Assembly: GCA_026129685.1 (NCBI GenBank)
Contig: JAHCHO010000002.1
Location: forward strand, 310,001 to 374,000
DNA length: 64,000 bases
Source of the DNA: Fimbriimonadaceae bacterium
GTDB lineage: Bacteria > Armatimonadota > Fimbriimonadia > Fimbriimonadales > Fimbriimonadaceae
Direction: 5' to 3'
The notes below the pieces were generated by a model, which did not search any database, had not been told where the DNA came from, and saw only the letters and a list, made by a program, of their open reading frames with translations. Position numbers and translations under genes: made by a program. Below are positions 16,844 through 25,031 of the stretch, piece after piece (position 1 is the first letter of the stretch; each line of letters begins with the position of its first letter).

Positions 16844-17693
16844 CCACTTCCTGATCGTGCTGCTCGGGGGAGCGATCAGCCTCGGATCGCCGCTGGTCCT
16901 GGCGGCGATGGGCGGGTTCCTGAGCGAGCGGGGCGGGGTGATCAACATCGCGCTGGAAGGCAAGATGCTGATGGCGGCGTGCGTCACGGGTTTGGTGGCC
17001 GCGCACAGTGGCGACGCCTTGGTCGGCCTCGGGGCGGGGATCGGGGCGGCGGTGCTGATGTCGCTGTTGCACTGGCTTTTCACCCAGACTTACCGGATCG
17101 ACCATATCGTGAGCGGGATGGCCCTCAACGCGATCGCGATCGGCGCGACCAACTTCATGAACAAACGGTTCGCCGACCTCGGTTCGAGCCGCCAGATTCC
17201 GCAGTTGCCCTTGCCGCTGTTCTACGCCCTGGCGCTGGCCGCGCCGTTGCTTCTTTGGGCGTACGCCAAGCGAACCCGGCCCGGGCTACGGCTGATGGCG
17301 GTGGGAAGCGACCCGGACAAGGCGCGGCAGATGGGGGTGGACCCGTTGCGGGTGCGGGCGATGAACCTGTTGGGGACGGGCTTGCTCACCGGGTTGGCGG
17401 GGGCGCTCATCGTTTCGAACGCAGGGCGGTTCTCGGACAACATGACGGGCGGCAAGGGGTACATCGCGTTGGCGGCGCTCATTCTGGGGCGGTGGAAGCC
17501 CGTCCCGGCGGCTTTGGCGGCGCTGTTGTTCGGGACGTTCGAAGCGCTTCAGATTCAGCTGCAGGGGACGGCGGTGATGGGAGCGCGGGTCCCGTCCGAG
17601 GTTTGGCTGAGCATTCCGTTCGTGGTCACGATCGTGGCGATGGCGGGCTTTCTGGGCCGGAGCAAAGCCCCGTCGGGGCTCGGGAAGGCTTAG
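16836..17693 (+). CDS. ABC transporter permease, nucleoside/simple-sugar type (subunit 2)
   Basis: A 285-aa membrane protein of the YufQ/NupQ type. SERGGVINIALEGKMLM near residues 28-43 is the family signature. IVSGMALNAIAIGATNF follows near 88, and FSDNMTGGKGYIALAALILG near 200 is the conserved second loop. The ATG at 16836 lies 8 nt inside the preceding permease gene, so translation is coupled. It is the last gene of the four-gene operon that begins at 13411. A Gfo/Idh/MocA gene follows after 89 bp. Confidence 0.9.
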   Translation: MDSHFLIVLLGGAISLGSPLVLAAMGGFLSERGGVINIALEGKMLMAACVTGLVAAHSGDALVGLGAGIGAAVLMSLLHWLFTQTYRIDHIVSGMALNAIAIGATNFMNKRFADLGSSRQIPQLPLPLFYALALAAPLLLWAYAKRTRPGLRLMAVGSDPDKARQMGVDPLRVRAMNLLGTGLLTGLAGALIVSNAGRFSDNMTGGKGYIALAALILGRWKPVPAALAALLFGTFEALQIQLQGTAVMGARVPSEVWLSIPFVVTIVAMAGFLGRSKAPSGLGKA

Positions 17694-17782
17694 GTCCCGG
17701 AAACGTTTCGGACCGGTCCCAACAGCCTTCAAATCTCCCCTCCGTTGCGGGCACAATGCGGTTGACCCCGAGGTTCTCCAGG

Positions 17783-18856
17783 ATGGCAAAGAAACTCCGA
17801 ATCGGCATCATCGGCAGCGGCGGCATCGCCCAGGGCTGCCACATTCCCGGCTACAAGAGCGTACCGGACGCCTGCGAAATCGTCGCGGTGTGCGACGTGT
17901 CGAGCGAGACGGCCAAGAAGGCGTCCGAAATGTCGGACGGCGCCAAGGTGTACACGGACTACCGAGCGATGATCGCCGAGATGGAACTCGACGCCGTCTC
18001 CGTCGCGACGCCGAACAAGTACCACCTTCAACCGACGGTGGACGCGCTCAACGCCGGCCTGCACGTGCTGTGCGAGAAGCCGCTCGCGATGAACGCGGAC
18101 GAAGCGCGCAAGATGTGCCGCGCGGCCGAGGACAACGGCAAGATTCTTCAGGTGGCCCTTCAACAACGCTTCACGGGGGCGGGCCGTTTCATGAAGGAGT
18201 ACATCGATAACGGGCACATGGGCGACATCTACTACGCTCGCGCCCAGGCGCTCCGGCGGCGCGGCGTGCCCCATTGGGGGGTGTTCATCGACAAGGAGCA
18301 GCAGGGGGGCGGTCCGCTCATCGACATCGGGGTGCACATCCTCGACTTCACCTTGTTCCTGATGGGCTATCCCAAGCCGGTGAGCGCGAGCGGTTCGACC
18401 TACGACACCCTCGGCAAGAACCCGGACATCGTGAATCCGTGGGGCGACTACGATCGCACGAAATTCACGGTGGAGGACTTCGCGGTCGGCCTGATCAAAT
18501 TCGACAACGGAGCGACGGTCGTACTCGAGAGTTCGTTCATGGCGAATCTGGACGGCGACCCGTTCCGCACTCAGTTGTTCGGAACGAAGGCGGGGGCGGA
18601 CGTGCAGTTCTGGGGCGGCGAGCCGATCACGATCTACACGGAGCAGAACCGTCAGCTGTTCAACATGGTGCCGCGGAACGTCCCGAACGTGGCGTCGGCG
18701 CATACGGCGGAAGTGCAGGCTTTCGTGGACGCGATCCAGAACGGGAAGCCCTCGCCGGTGCCAGGTTTGAACGGCCTGATTCTGAACGCGATTTTCGACG
18801 CGCTGTACAAGAGCGCGGAGACGGGCAAGGAACAGGCGGTGGACGTGTCGTTCTGA
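17783..18856 (+). CDS. Gfo/Idh/MocA family oxidoreductase
   Basis: A 357-aa NAD(P)-dependent oxidoreductase. IGIIGSGGIAQGCHIPGY at 7-24 is the Rossmann motif, and LHVLCEKP ends at residue 100 with the conserved Glu-Lys-Pro. GGGPLIDIGVHILDF near 175 carries the catalytic-domain Asp and His of the family. The typical insert GKNPDIVNPWGDYD places it near the common soil-bacterial sugar-dehydrogenase group. The ATG at 17783 has CCAGG just upstream. It follows the nucleoside/sugar transporter and could act on the imported carbohydrate; this is inference. It is only distantly similar to the family member at 6838. Confidence 0.9.
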   Translation: MAKKLRIGIIGSGGIAQGCHIPGYKSVPDACEIVAVCDVSSETAKKASEMSDGAKVYTDYRAMIAEMELDAVSVATPNKYHLQPTVDALNAGLHVLCEKPLAMNADEARKMCRAAEDNGKILQVALQQRFTGAGRFMKEYIDNGHMGDIYYARAQALRRRGVPHWGVFIDKEQQGGGPLIDIGVHILDFTLFLMGYPKPVSASGSTYDTLGKNPDIVNPWGDYDRTKFTVEDFAVGLIKFDNGATVVLESSFMANLDGDPFRTQLFGTKAGADVQFWGGEPITIYTEQNRQLFNMVPRNVPNVASAHTAEVQAFVDAIQNGKPSPVPGLNGLILNAIFDALYKSAETGKEQAVDVSF

Positions 18857-18879
18857 CGAGCGATCGAGCCGACGTGATC

Positions 18880-18912
18880 GAGGGCGGCCGCCTTTTGGGC
18901 GCCGCCCTCTTT
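18880..18912. terminator. Stem-loop terminator between convergent genes
   Basis: A 9-bp stem GAGGGCGGC/GCCGCCCTC with a 12-nt loop containing TTTT, followed by TTT on the plus strand. It lies between the Gfo/Idh/MocA gene and paralog B, which converge. Confidence 0.65.
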
Positions 18913-18933
18913 GCACTCGCTTCTGAAAGGGCC

Positions 18934-19530
18934 TTAGAAGCGGATCAAGATCAGTTCGCCGGGGTTCACGTAGGTGCCGGGTCCGTGGTCGGGGAACACG
19001 GTGATGCGGCGGTCAAGTTCGATCGTCATCATGCCGCCGGTTTCGAGGGGGAGCGCCCAGGAGAAGGCGTTCCAGGCGTTGTTGAAGGTGACGCCGTTGG
19101 CGAACACGGGCAGGCCGATCGCCATCGGGAGGTGGGCCGAGGTGAAGGCGATCGCCCGATACTGCATCGGGATGTTGAGGTTGGTCAGGGGGCCGCTGGG
19201 GCCGGATCCGGGGACCTTGGTGAGGTCGCCGAAGTTCTGGAAGTCGATCGCGAGCATCTCGTTGTGATAGATCGTGATCGTCGTCGAGCCCTGGTGGGTG
19301 CCCGAACCCCAACCGTCGATGCTCCAAATCGCCTGCATGAAGCCCTGGACGTACAGGTAGGGGTTCACGTAGGCCACGGTCGGCATGTGGAAGTAGATGA
19401 TGTTGGTGGTCCCGTAGTAGGGGCCGTTCACGTCGCTGTTGACGCTGTACTGGAACACGCGACCGCCGAGGGGTTGCGCGACGCCGAGCGTCGTGGCGAG
19501 GAGGGTCAGAGCGAGTGCGGTTTTCTTCAT
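18934..19530 (-). CDS. Small secreted protein, unknown family (paralog B)
   Basis: A 198-aa protein with a signal peptide (MKKTALALTLLATTLGVAQ). The mature part is aromatic- and Asn/Gly/Thr-rich and shares with paralog A (12196-12783) the ordered motifs NPYLYVQG, IDGWGSG, ITIYHNEMLAIDF, GDLTK and, at the C-terminus, LDRRITVFPDHGPGTYVN. Lengths are nearly equal. No known domain is recognised. It starts at the ATG 19530 with GGGAGAA 8 nt upstream, 37 bp after the stop of the dockerin protein gene in the same direction, so the two may be co-expressed and may meet outside the cell. That link is inference. Confidence 0.75.
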   Translation of the reverse strand: MKKTALALTLLATTLGVAQPLGGRVFQYSVNSDVNGPYYGTTNIIYFHMPTVAYVNPYLYVQGFMQAIWSIDGWGSGTHQGSTTITIYHNEMLAIDFQNFGDLTKVPGSGPSGPLTNLNIPMQYRAIAFTSAHLPMAIGLPVFANGVTFNNAWNAFSWALPLETGGMMTIELDRRITVFPDHGPGTYVNPGELILIRF

Positions 19531-19567
19531 TGCGGTTTCTCCCGCGGTCTTCGCCGCGGCGTTTCGT

Positions 19568-22500
19568 TTAGCGGTCTCCCGCCACCCCGAAGTTGCGTCG
19601 GACGATGACGAAGTCTCGGATGTCCACCCGGCCGTCTTTGTTGAGGTCGGCGCCGGCGAGGTAGCCGGGTCCTCCCTGGCTCGCTCCGAAGGCTTTGCGG
19701 ACCAAGAGGAAGTCGGCGATGTTGACGGTGTTGTCGCCGTTGACGTCGCCGTTACGAAGATCGAACACGAGCTGCCCGACGTTCTGGGTTCTCAGATCCA
19801 TGGCGACCTTGCGGGCGAGGAAGGTGGCGGACTTGGCGACCACGTCGTACTGGCCACGCTCGTCGAGTTCGACGCGAATGCGACCGTCGTTCGAGATCAG
19901 GGCGGTCTCTTCCTTGACGAGGTCGGTCGTGCCCTTCCGGTAGACCCGGACGTTGACCGAGTTGGGCTTCCCTTCGGTGTCACGGAAGGCGACGGGCGCG
20001 GAGAAGGAGGAGGTCGGCGGGATCGGGCCGCTACCGCCCATGTCGACGCGGTAGAAGGAGCCGTCCTGGCGCGTCACGGTCAGGCGGTCGCCGGTGTCGT
20101 TCCAGTTGATCGAGGTGGCGTAGAGGCCGGGTTCGCTGGGCGACGTGTAGACGACGGCCCCGTCGAACACGCGGTAGACGCGGACGATGTTGGGATGCTG
20201 AATGACGGCGACGGTTTCCCCCGTCGGGTTCATGGCGCAACTTCCGATGCCGGTTCGCTCCATGACGGCCATCAGTTTCGCGCCCGTGTTCAGGTCGTAC
20301 ACGTAGATCATGCCAGCGGCGACAGCGAGTCGCCGACCGTTCCGGCTAAAGGACACGCCCATCGCGGGACCCATGTGGCCGGAGAAGGTCCATTCGACGG
20401 TCGTGATCGGGTTGTACACCTTGACGACCCCGTCCGAACCGCCGGTGGCGATGCGCGTGACCGGAGCGCCGGCGCGGGTCCCGTCCATCGAGGTCACGGG
20501 GGACCCCGAGTTGAAGGTGAAGACGTTCAATCCGGAGCTGTCCCAGAAGCGCACGTTGCCGTTTTGGGCGCCCACCATGACGTTCGCGCCCAGGAAGGTC
20601 GCGGCGGACCAGGGGGCCTCCGGGTTCATGGCGCTCGCACCGACCGTCCAGTCCGGGATGCCGAAGCTCCAGAACTTGATGGACCCGTCGCGCCCGATCG
20701 TGGAGTAAGGCGAGGCCAATCCGGCGACGAGGGGCGATCCGTGATCGAACGTGGCGATCCGGCTCATGGCCGGGCCGTCCCAGAAGATGGCCTTGCCGTC
20801 CCAGGAGCCGGTGACGTAGGGCGAGAACGCGCCGCCGAACGGGAGAGACGCAACGTTCGTGATCCAGTCGCCGTGGGCGCTCAGTTCACGGATAAGGGTG
20901 AGTCCCGGTCCGGGGAACATGGAGTACCAACGGACCGCCCGGTCGGCGCCCGTCACGTAGACGAACGAGCCGAAGTGCTTGATCGACCGGATGGGCCCCT
21001 TCGCGTCGTTGTAGGTGAAGAGGATGGCGCCGGTGCGATCGAGGACGATGAGCTTGCCCGTTTCGGTGCCGACGAAGATGCGACCGTCGAGGGCCAACTC
21101 GAAACGAATCTCGGTCACGACCTCCCCAAGATCGAGGGAGAACACCTGGACGGCGTTCTTGTAGAGGTTGAACTTGCGGTCCTTGGCGGCGGTGGCGACC
21201 CACCGGTCCGGGCCACCATCGGCGAACAGATCGACGGCGGTGATCTCACCCGTGTGGTCCGTGATCACGGGCCAACTCAGCATGGTTCCGAACCAGACGC
21301 GCACGGTCTTGTCCCGGGACCCGCTGACGGTCCAAGGTCCCCAGCCGGCGACGTCGGTGATGGCGTTGGTATGGCCCATCAGGGTGAGGGCGGGGCCGGG
21401 GAGCCCGGTCCAGACCTTGACCTTCCAGTCCTCGCCGCCGGTCACCCATCCGTCCATCACGACGTTCTTGGACATGCAGTTGACCGGACCCGCGTGCGCA
21501 GGGCTCACGGCCAGCATCGCGCCGGTCGTCCGATCCCATTCGATGAGGTAGCCGTCCTCGGAAGAGGTCACGACGGTGCCGAAGCGGTTGACGATGCCGG
21601 TAAGAGGTCCGTTGTGGCCGGCGAGTGTCTTCTTGAGGAAGTACGGGCCGAGATCGCCCCAGATCTTCGCGGTGCCGTCGGCGGAGGCGGTCATCACGAC
21701 CATGCCGTCCGCATCCACCTGCCGGATTTCGCCCGCGTGCCCGCCGACCGCATAGTCGTGACCGGGAGGGGCCATCGCGGTGTATGGGAAGGACATGGGA
21801 ACGCTGAAGGGCGGGACTCCGCTGTCGGTGGCGGTCAGCGTCGAAACGAACGGGCCGGCGGCGGGGGCCTTTGGCGCGATCACCCAGTGACCGGTTGCCG
21901 GATTGTAGTTGGCGTCAGGGTTCGCGTTCAGGCTCGCCGTCACAGTGTTGGGAACCCCGAGGACGACGTCCGGGTCGGAGAGGGTCACGTCGCGCCAGAT
22001 GCCCTGACCGTGGAACACGGTGCCGACGAAACCGTCGGCGGCGACCGTGATGACGGGCGGCTCATTGACCTCGGTCACGGTGATCGAGAACGTGCGGCTG
22101 GCGGTCAGGTCGGGCACTTGGTTGTCGTGAACGGTCACGGTGACCGAATGGACTCCGTCCTGAAGCTCGGTCGGCGCCCAGAGGAACTCCCCGGTTGTCG
22201 GGTTGATCGTCATGCCCTTGCCGAGCGAGGTCGCGTCGAGCGTGTAGGTCAGGCCGTTCGGCACGCCAAGCACGAAGTCGGTGTCGGCGCCAGCGGCGAA
22301 GAAGTTGACGTTCTGCGGGTTCGATCCCTGGGCATTGGCCTCAAAGCAAGCTTGGCCCGCGATCAGGCCGAGGGTCGGCGCGACGTTGAGTTCGTTGACG
22401 TCGATCGTGATCGTCTCGTCGTCGGTGGCTAAGGTCGAATCGGTGACGGTGACGGTGACGGTGTGGGGACCGTCCTGGGTTTCGGTCGGCGTCCAGCTGA

Positions 22501-22807
22501 AGTCGCCCGTCATCGGATTGATCGTCATTCCCTTGCCCAAGGACGTGGCGTCGAGGGTGAAGGTCAGGGTATCGCCCAGGTCGGGATCGCTGGCGGTGAC
22601 GGTGAAGTTGAGCGGCGCCAACTCGTCCACGGACTTGTTCCCGATCGGGTCCAGAACGGGATCGGCGGCGGGAATCGGCGCGCGACGTCCCTGCATCAGG
22701 AACGAGCCCGTGGTCGCCACGGTAAGAAGAAGACCGAGGGCGAACGCGCGCCCGGTGGTCATGCCGTGGCCAGCACGGCGAGTTCGAAACCGATTGAGGA
22801 GACCCAT
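19568..22807 (-). CDS. Large secreted protein: Ig-like repeats, WD40-like propeller, C-terminal dockerin
   Basis: About 1079 aa from the ATG at 22807. An N-terminal signal or anchor (FALGLLLTVATTGSFL, near residues 22-37) is followed by two clear cadherin/He_PIG-type Ig-like repeats at about 51-138 and 139-240, each with TLDATSLGKGMTINP and then WTPTETQDG or WAPTELQDG. A third, weaker repeat follows to about 350. From about 355 to 870 come WD40-like blades with motifs such as SADGTAKIWG, SGSRDKTVRVW and TGSWDGKAIFW. The last 60 residues form a type I dockerin with two Ca-binding loops, DVNGDNTVNIADF and DLNKDGRVDIRDF. The start is uncertain; in-frame alternatives are 22762, 22870 and TTG 22879. 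Confidence 0.82.
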   Translation of the reverse strand: MGLLNRFRTRRAGHGMTTGRAFALGLLLTVATTGSFLMQGRRAPIPAADPVLDPIGNKSVDELAPLNFTVTASDPDLGDTLTFTLDATSLGKGMTINPMTGDFSWTPTETQDGPHTVTVTVTDSTLATDDETITIDVNELNVAPTLGLIAGQACFEANAQGSNPQNVNFFAAGADTDFVLGVPNGLTYTLDATSLGKGMTINPTTGEFLWAPTELQDGVHSVTVTVHDNQVPDLTASRTFSITVTEVNEPPVITVAADGFVGTVFHGQGIWRDVTLSDPDVVLGVPNTVTASLNANPDANYNPATGHWVIAPKAPAAGPFVSTLTATDSGVPPFSVPMSFPYTAMAPPGHDYAVGGHAGEIRQVDADGMVVMTASADGTAKIWGDLGPYFLKKTLAGHNGPLTGIVNRFGTVVTSSEDGYLIEWDRTTGAMLAVSPAHAGPVNCMSKNVVMDGWVTGGEDWKVKVWTGLPGPALTLMGHTNAITDVAGWGPWTVSGSRDKTVRVWFGTMLSWPVITDHTGEITAVDLFADGGPDRWVATAAKDRKFNLYKNAVQVFSLDLGEVVTEIRFELALDGRIFVGTETGKLIVLDRTGAILFTYNDAKGPIRSIKHFGSFVYVTGADRAVRWYSMFPGPGLTLIRELSAHGDWITNVASLPFGGAFSPYVTGSWDGKAIFWDGPAMSRIATFDHGSPLVAGLASPYSTIGRDGSIKFWSFGIPDWTVGASAMNPEAPWSAATFLGANVMVGAQNGNVRFWDSSGLNVFTFNSGSPVTSMDGTRAGAPVTRIATGGSDGVVKVYNPITTVEWTFSGHMGPAMGVSFSRNGRRLAVAAGMIYVYDLNTGAKLMAVMERTGIGSCAMNPTGETVAVIQHPNIVRVYRVFDGAVVYTSPSEPGLYATSINWNDTGDRLTVTRQDGSFYRVDMGGSGPIPPTSSFSAPVAFRDTEGKPNSVNVRVYRKGTTDLVKEETALISNDGRIRVELDERGQYDVVAKSATFLARKVAMDLRTQNVGQLVFDLRNGDVNGDNTVNIADFLLVRKAFGASQGGPGYLAGADLNKDGRVDIRDFVIVRRNFGVAGDR

Positions 22808-22918
22808 GGGTTTGTGACCTGGCTCGGAGAGCCTTGCGCGCCCGTCCGATGGGCGAATGTGGGCGGCCATCCTGGCCAATCCCGTCCGACCCCCTGATGA
22901 AAGGACGCGAACGCACCG

Positions 22919-22924
22919 ATTATA
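22919..22924 (-). promoter_or_regulatory. -10 hexamer TATAAT upstream of the dockerin protein gene
   Basis: A perfect TATAAT on the minus strand, with GGCAAA at 22942-22947 at 17-bp spacing as a weak -35. It would give a leader of roughly 105 nt to the ATG at 22807, or about 40 nt to the ATG at 22870. Confidence 0.45.
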
Positions 22925-23032
22925 GCGGGATCAGGGTGCCCTTTGCCGGTACCTATTACCGGGGACATTTGCGGGGCGTGAGGTATAGCGAGCGACCGGT
23001 CCCACCGGCCCGGGACGGCCCCGCGCCGGCCG

Positions 23033-23038
23033 TATACT
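23033..23038 (+). promoter_or_regulatory. -10 hexamer TATACT, leaderless configuration
   Basis: TATACT is followed by exactly 6 nt and then the GTG start of the debranching-enzyme gene. No Shine-Dalgarno can fit between them. No -35 box is evident. Confidence 0.55.
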
Positions 23039-23044
23039 CGCGGC

Positions 23045-24937
23045 GTGCCCTACCGCTTCGACGCTTCGGTCTGTGCCAACTTCGAGCGCTCTTCCCGTCT
23101 CGAGTGGGTGCTGCCGGACGGGCGCGGCGGGTACGCGATGGGGACCTTGGCGGGTCCGAACACCCGTCGGTACCACGGGCACCTGGTCGTCGCGGAACCC
23201 GATTCCATGGAGCGGACGGTGCTGTTCGACGGGCTGGACGCGTTCGTCGAGATCGGGGGGGTCCGAACCGGCATCTCGGCCAACCAGTACCCGGGGACCC
23301 TCTTCCCCCAAGGCCACCAGTTTGTGGAGGAGTGCTTGGTCGGCGACTCGGTGGTCTGGCGGTACCGCGTTGGGCACGGGCTCCTGCAGAAGGATCTGGT
23401 GCGACACCGGGGGGAGAACGCCTGCACGGTCACCTTTCGGAACATCGGAGGCGAGCGATTCCGCCTCGTGCTGTTCCCGCTCGTGTGCCACAAGTCGTAC
23501 CACGAGACCTCTTTGGAGCGGGGCGACTACCCGGAGCGGATGGAGTTCCACCCGCATCGCTCGACGGTCGTTCACCGGAGCCGGTGCTTGCATCTGTTGC
23601 ATCCGGGCGCCCAGCGCCACCCGGTCCAAGGCTGGTACTACCGGTTCGAGCGAGCCCGCGACGAGGAGCGGGGGCTCGCGCACCGCGAGGACCTGTTCTG
23701 CCCTTGCGAACTCCGTTACGATCTGCCGCCCGGCGCGGCGGTCCACCTGGTGGCGACGACCGACCTGGAGACGTCGCCCCGTGAGCTCCCCGAGCCCGTC
23801 GCCGACCAGTCAAGGTTGACGCCGTTGCTCGTCGAGGCGGCGGCAAAGTTCGTGATCGAAACGCCCGCGCGCACCTCGATCCTGGCGGGTTTCCCATGGT
23901 TCGCCGACTGGGGACGCGACACCATGATCGCGTTGCCCGGAGTCCTGCTCCATACGGGCCGGGTGGCGGAAGCCCGCCGATTGCTCTCGGACTATGCGGG
24001 GGAGATGCGCGACGGCCTGCTCCCGAACCGGTTCGTCGAGTCGGGCGCGGAACCGGAGTACAACACGGTGGACGCCACCCTCTGGTTCGCCAATGCCATC
24101 TACGGAACCCTCCAGGCGGAGTGGAACGCGGCGTTCGCGGTGCGCGCGATGATCGCGCTCGACGAGGCTTTCGAAGCCCACGTGCAGGGCACGCGGTACG
24201 GTATCGGCGTGGACCCCGCCGACGGGCTGCTGACCCAAGGCGAGGCGGGAGTGCAATTGACGTGGATGGACGCCAAGATCGGCGACTGGGTCGTGACGCC
24301 CCGCCACGGCAAGCCGATCGAGATCAACGGACTTTGGGTGAACGCGCTGCGCGTCATGGAGTGGCTCGCCGACAAGTTGGGTCGCCCGACGGCGCCTTAC
24401 CGGGAGACCGCCGAGAGGGCGGAAAAGGCGTTCGACACCAAGTTCTGGTCTCCCACCCTGGGTTACTACCTGGACACGGCGGACCCAGACGACGCCTCTT
24501 TGCGCCCCAACCAACTGATCGCGATGAGTCTTCCGTTCGGCCCGGCGAAGGGAGATCACGCGCGCGAGGCGCTGGGGGTCGTGACGCGAGAACTGCTGAC
24601 GCCGTACGGGGTTCGCACCCTGGCCCCTCGAAGCAGCCAGTACCACGGCCGATTTCGGGGGCCTCTCCCCGATCTCGATGCGGCGTACCACCAAGGCACG
24701 GCCTGGCCCTGGTTGATGGGACCCTACGCGAGCGCGCTCGTGAAGCTGACGGGCGACCGCCGGGAGGCGAAGCGCATTCTGCGCGAAGCTCGGCCCATGT
24801 TGACCGAGTACGGGGTTGGCGGCTTGGCGGAGGTCTACGACGGCGACGCGCCGCAGTCACCGGGCGGATGCCCATGGCAGGCGTGGAGCGTGGGCGAGTT
24901 CCTGCGGGCTTGGATCGAGGACGCGGGCGGCGACTAG
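23045..24937 (+). CDS. Glycogen debranching enzyme (GDE N-terminal domain plus GDE_C amylo-alpha-1,6-glucosidase)
   Basis: A 630-aa protein of the bacterial GH133-like debranching family. The N-terminal domain (about 1-240) shows EWVLPDGRGGYAMGTLAG and RRYHGHLV. The (alpha/alpha)6 catalytic domain (about 270-625) shows ILAGFPWFADWGRDTMIALPG near residue 280, FVESGAEPEYNTVDATLWF, and the C-terminal GGCPWQAWSVGEFLRAW. It would remove alpha-1,6 branches from glycogen in the cytoplasm; no signal peptide is seen. The GTG at 23045 is preceded by TATACT-N6, so the mRNA is probably leaderless. No other glycogen genes are adjacent. Confidence 0.92.
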   Translation: MPYRFDASVCANFERSSRLEWVLPDGRGGYAMGTLAGPNTRRYHGHLVVAEPDSMERTVLFDGLDAFVEIGGVRTGISANQYPGTLFPQGHQFVEECLVGDSVVWRYRVGHGLLQKDLVRHRGENACTVTFRNIGGERFRLVLFPLVCHKSYHETSLERGDYPERMEFHPHRSTVVHRSRCLHLLHPGAQRHPVQGWYYRFERARDEERGLAHREDLFCPCELRYDLPPGAAVHLVATTDLETSPRELPEPVADQSRLTPLLVEAAAKFVIETPARTSILAGFPWFADWGRDTMIALPGVLLHTGRVAEARRLLSDYAGEMRDGLLPNRFVESGAEPEYNTVDATLWFANAIYGTLQAEWNAAFAVRAMIALDEAFEAHVQGTRYGIGVDPADGLLTQGEAGVQLTWMDAKIGDWVVTPRHGKPIEINGLWVNALRVMEWLADKLGRPTAPYRETAERAEKAFDTKFWSPTLGYYLDTADPDDASLRPNQLIAMSLPFGPAKGDHAREALGVVTRELLTPYGVRTLAPRSSQYHGRFRGPLPDLDAAYHQGTAWPWLMGPYASALVKLTGDRREAKRILREARPMLTEYGVGGLAEVYDGDAPQSPGGCPWQAWSVGEFLRAWIEDAGGD

Positions 24938-25031
24938 GCAGTTTCGGGTCTTTCGAGTGGGAACTTCGGGGGATTCCGGGTAAGTACACCGTTTGGCGCG
25001 GTCGCTTCTTGCTCCGCCCGTAGGTCACCGC

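Noticed and set aside
19439-22432. A 997-codon open frame on the plus strand opposite the dockerin gene
   Set aside because: Its His/Asp/Val/Gly-rich translation mirrors the codons of the real gene on the other strand, which has clear Ig, WD40 and dockerin motifs.
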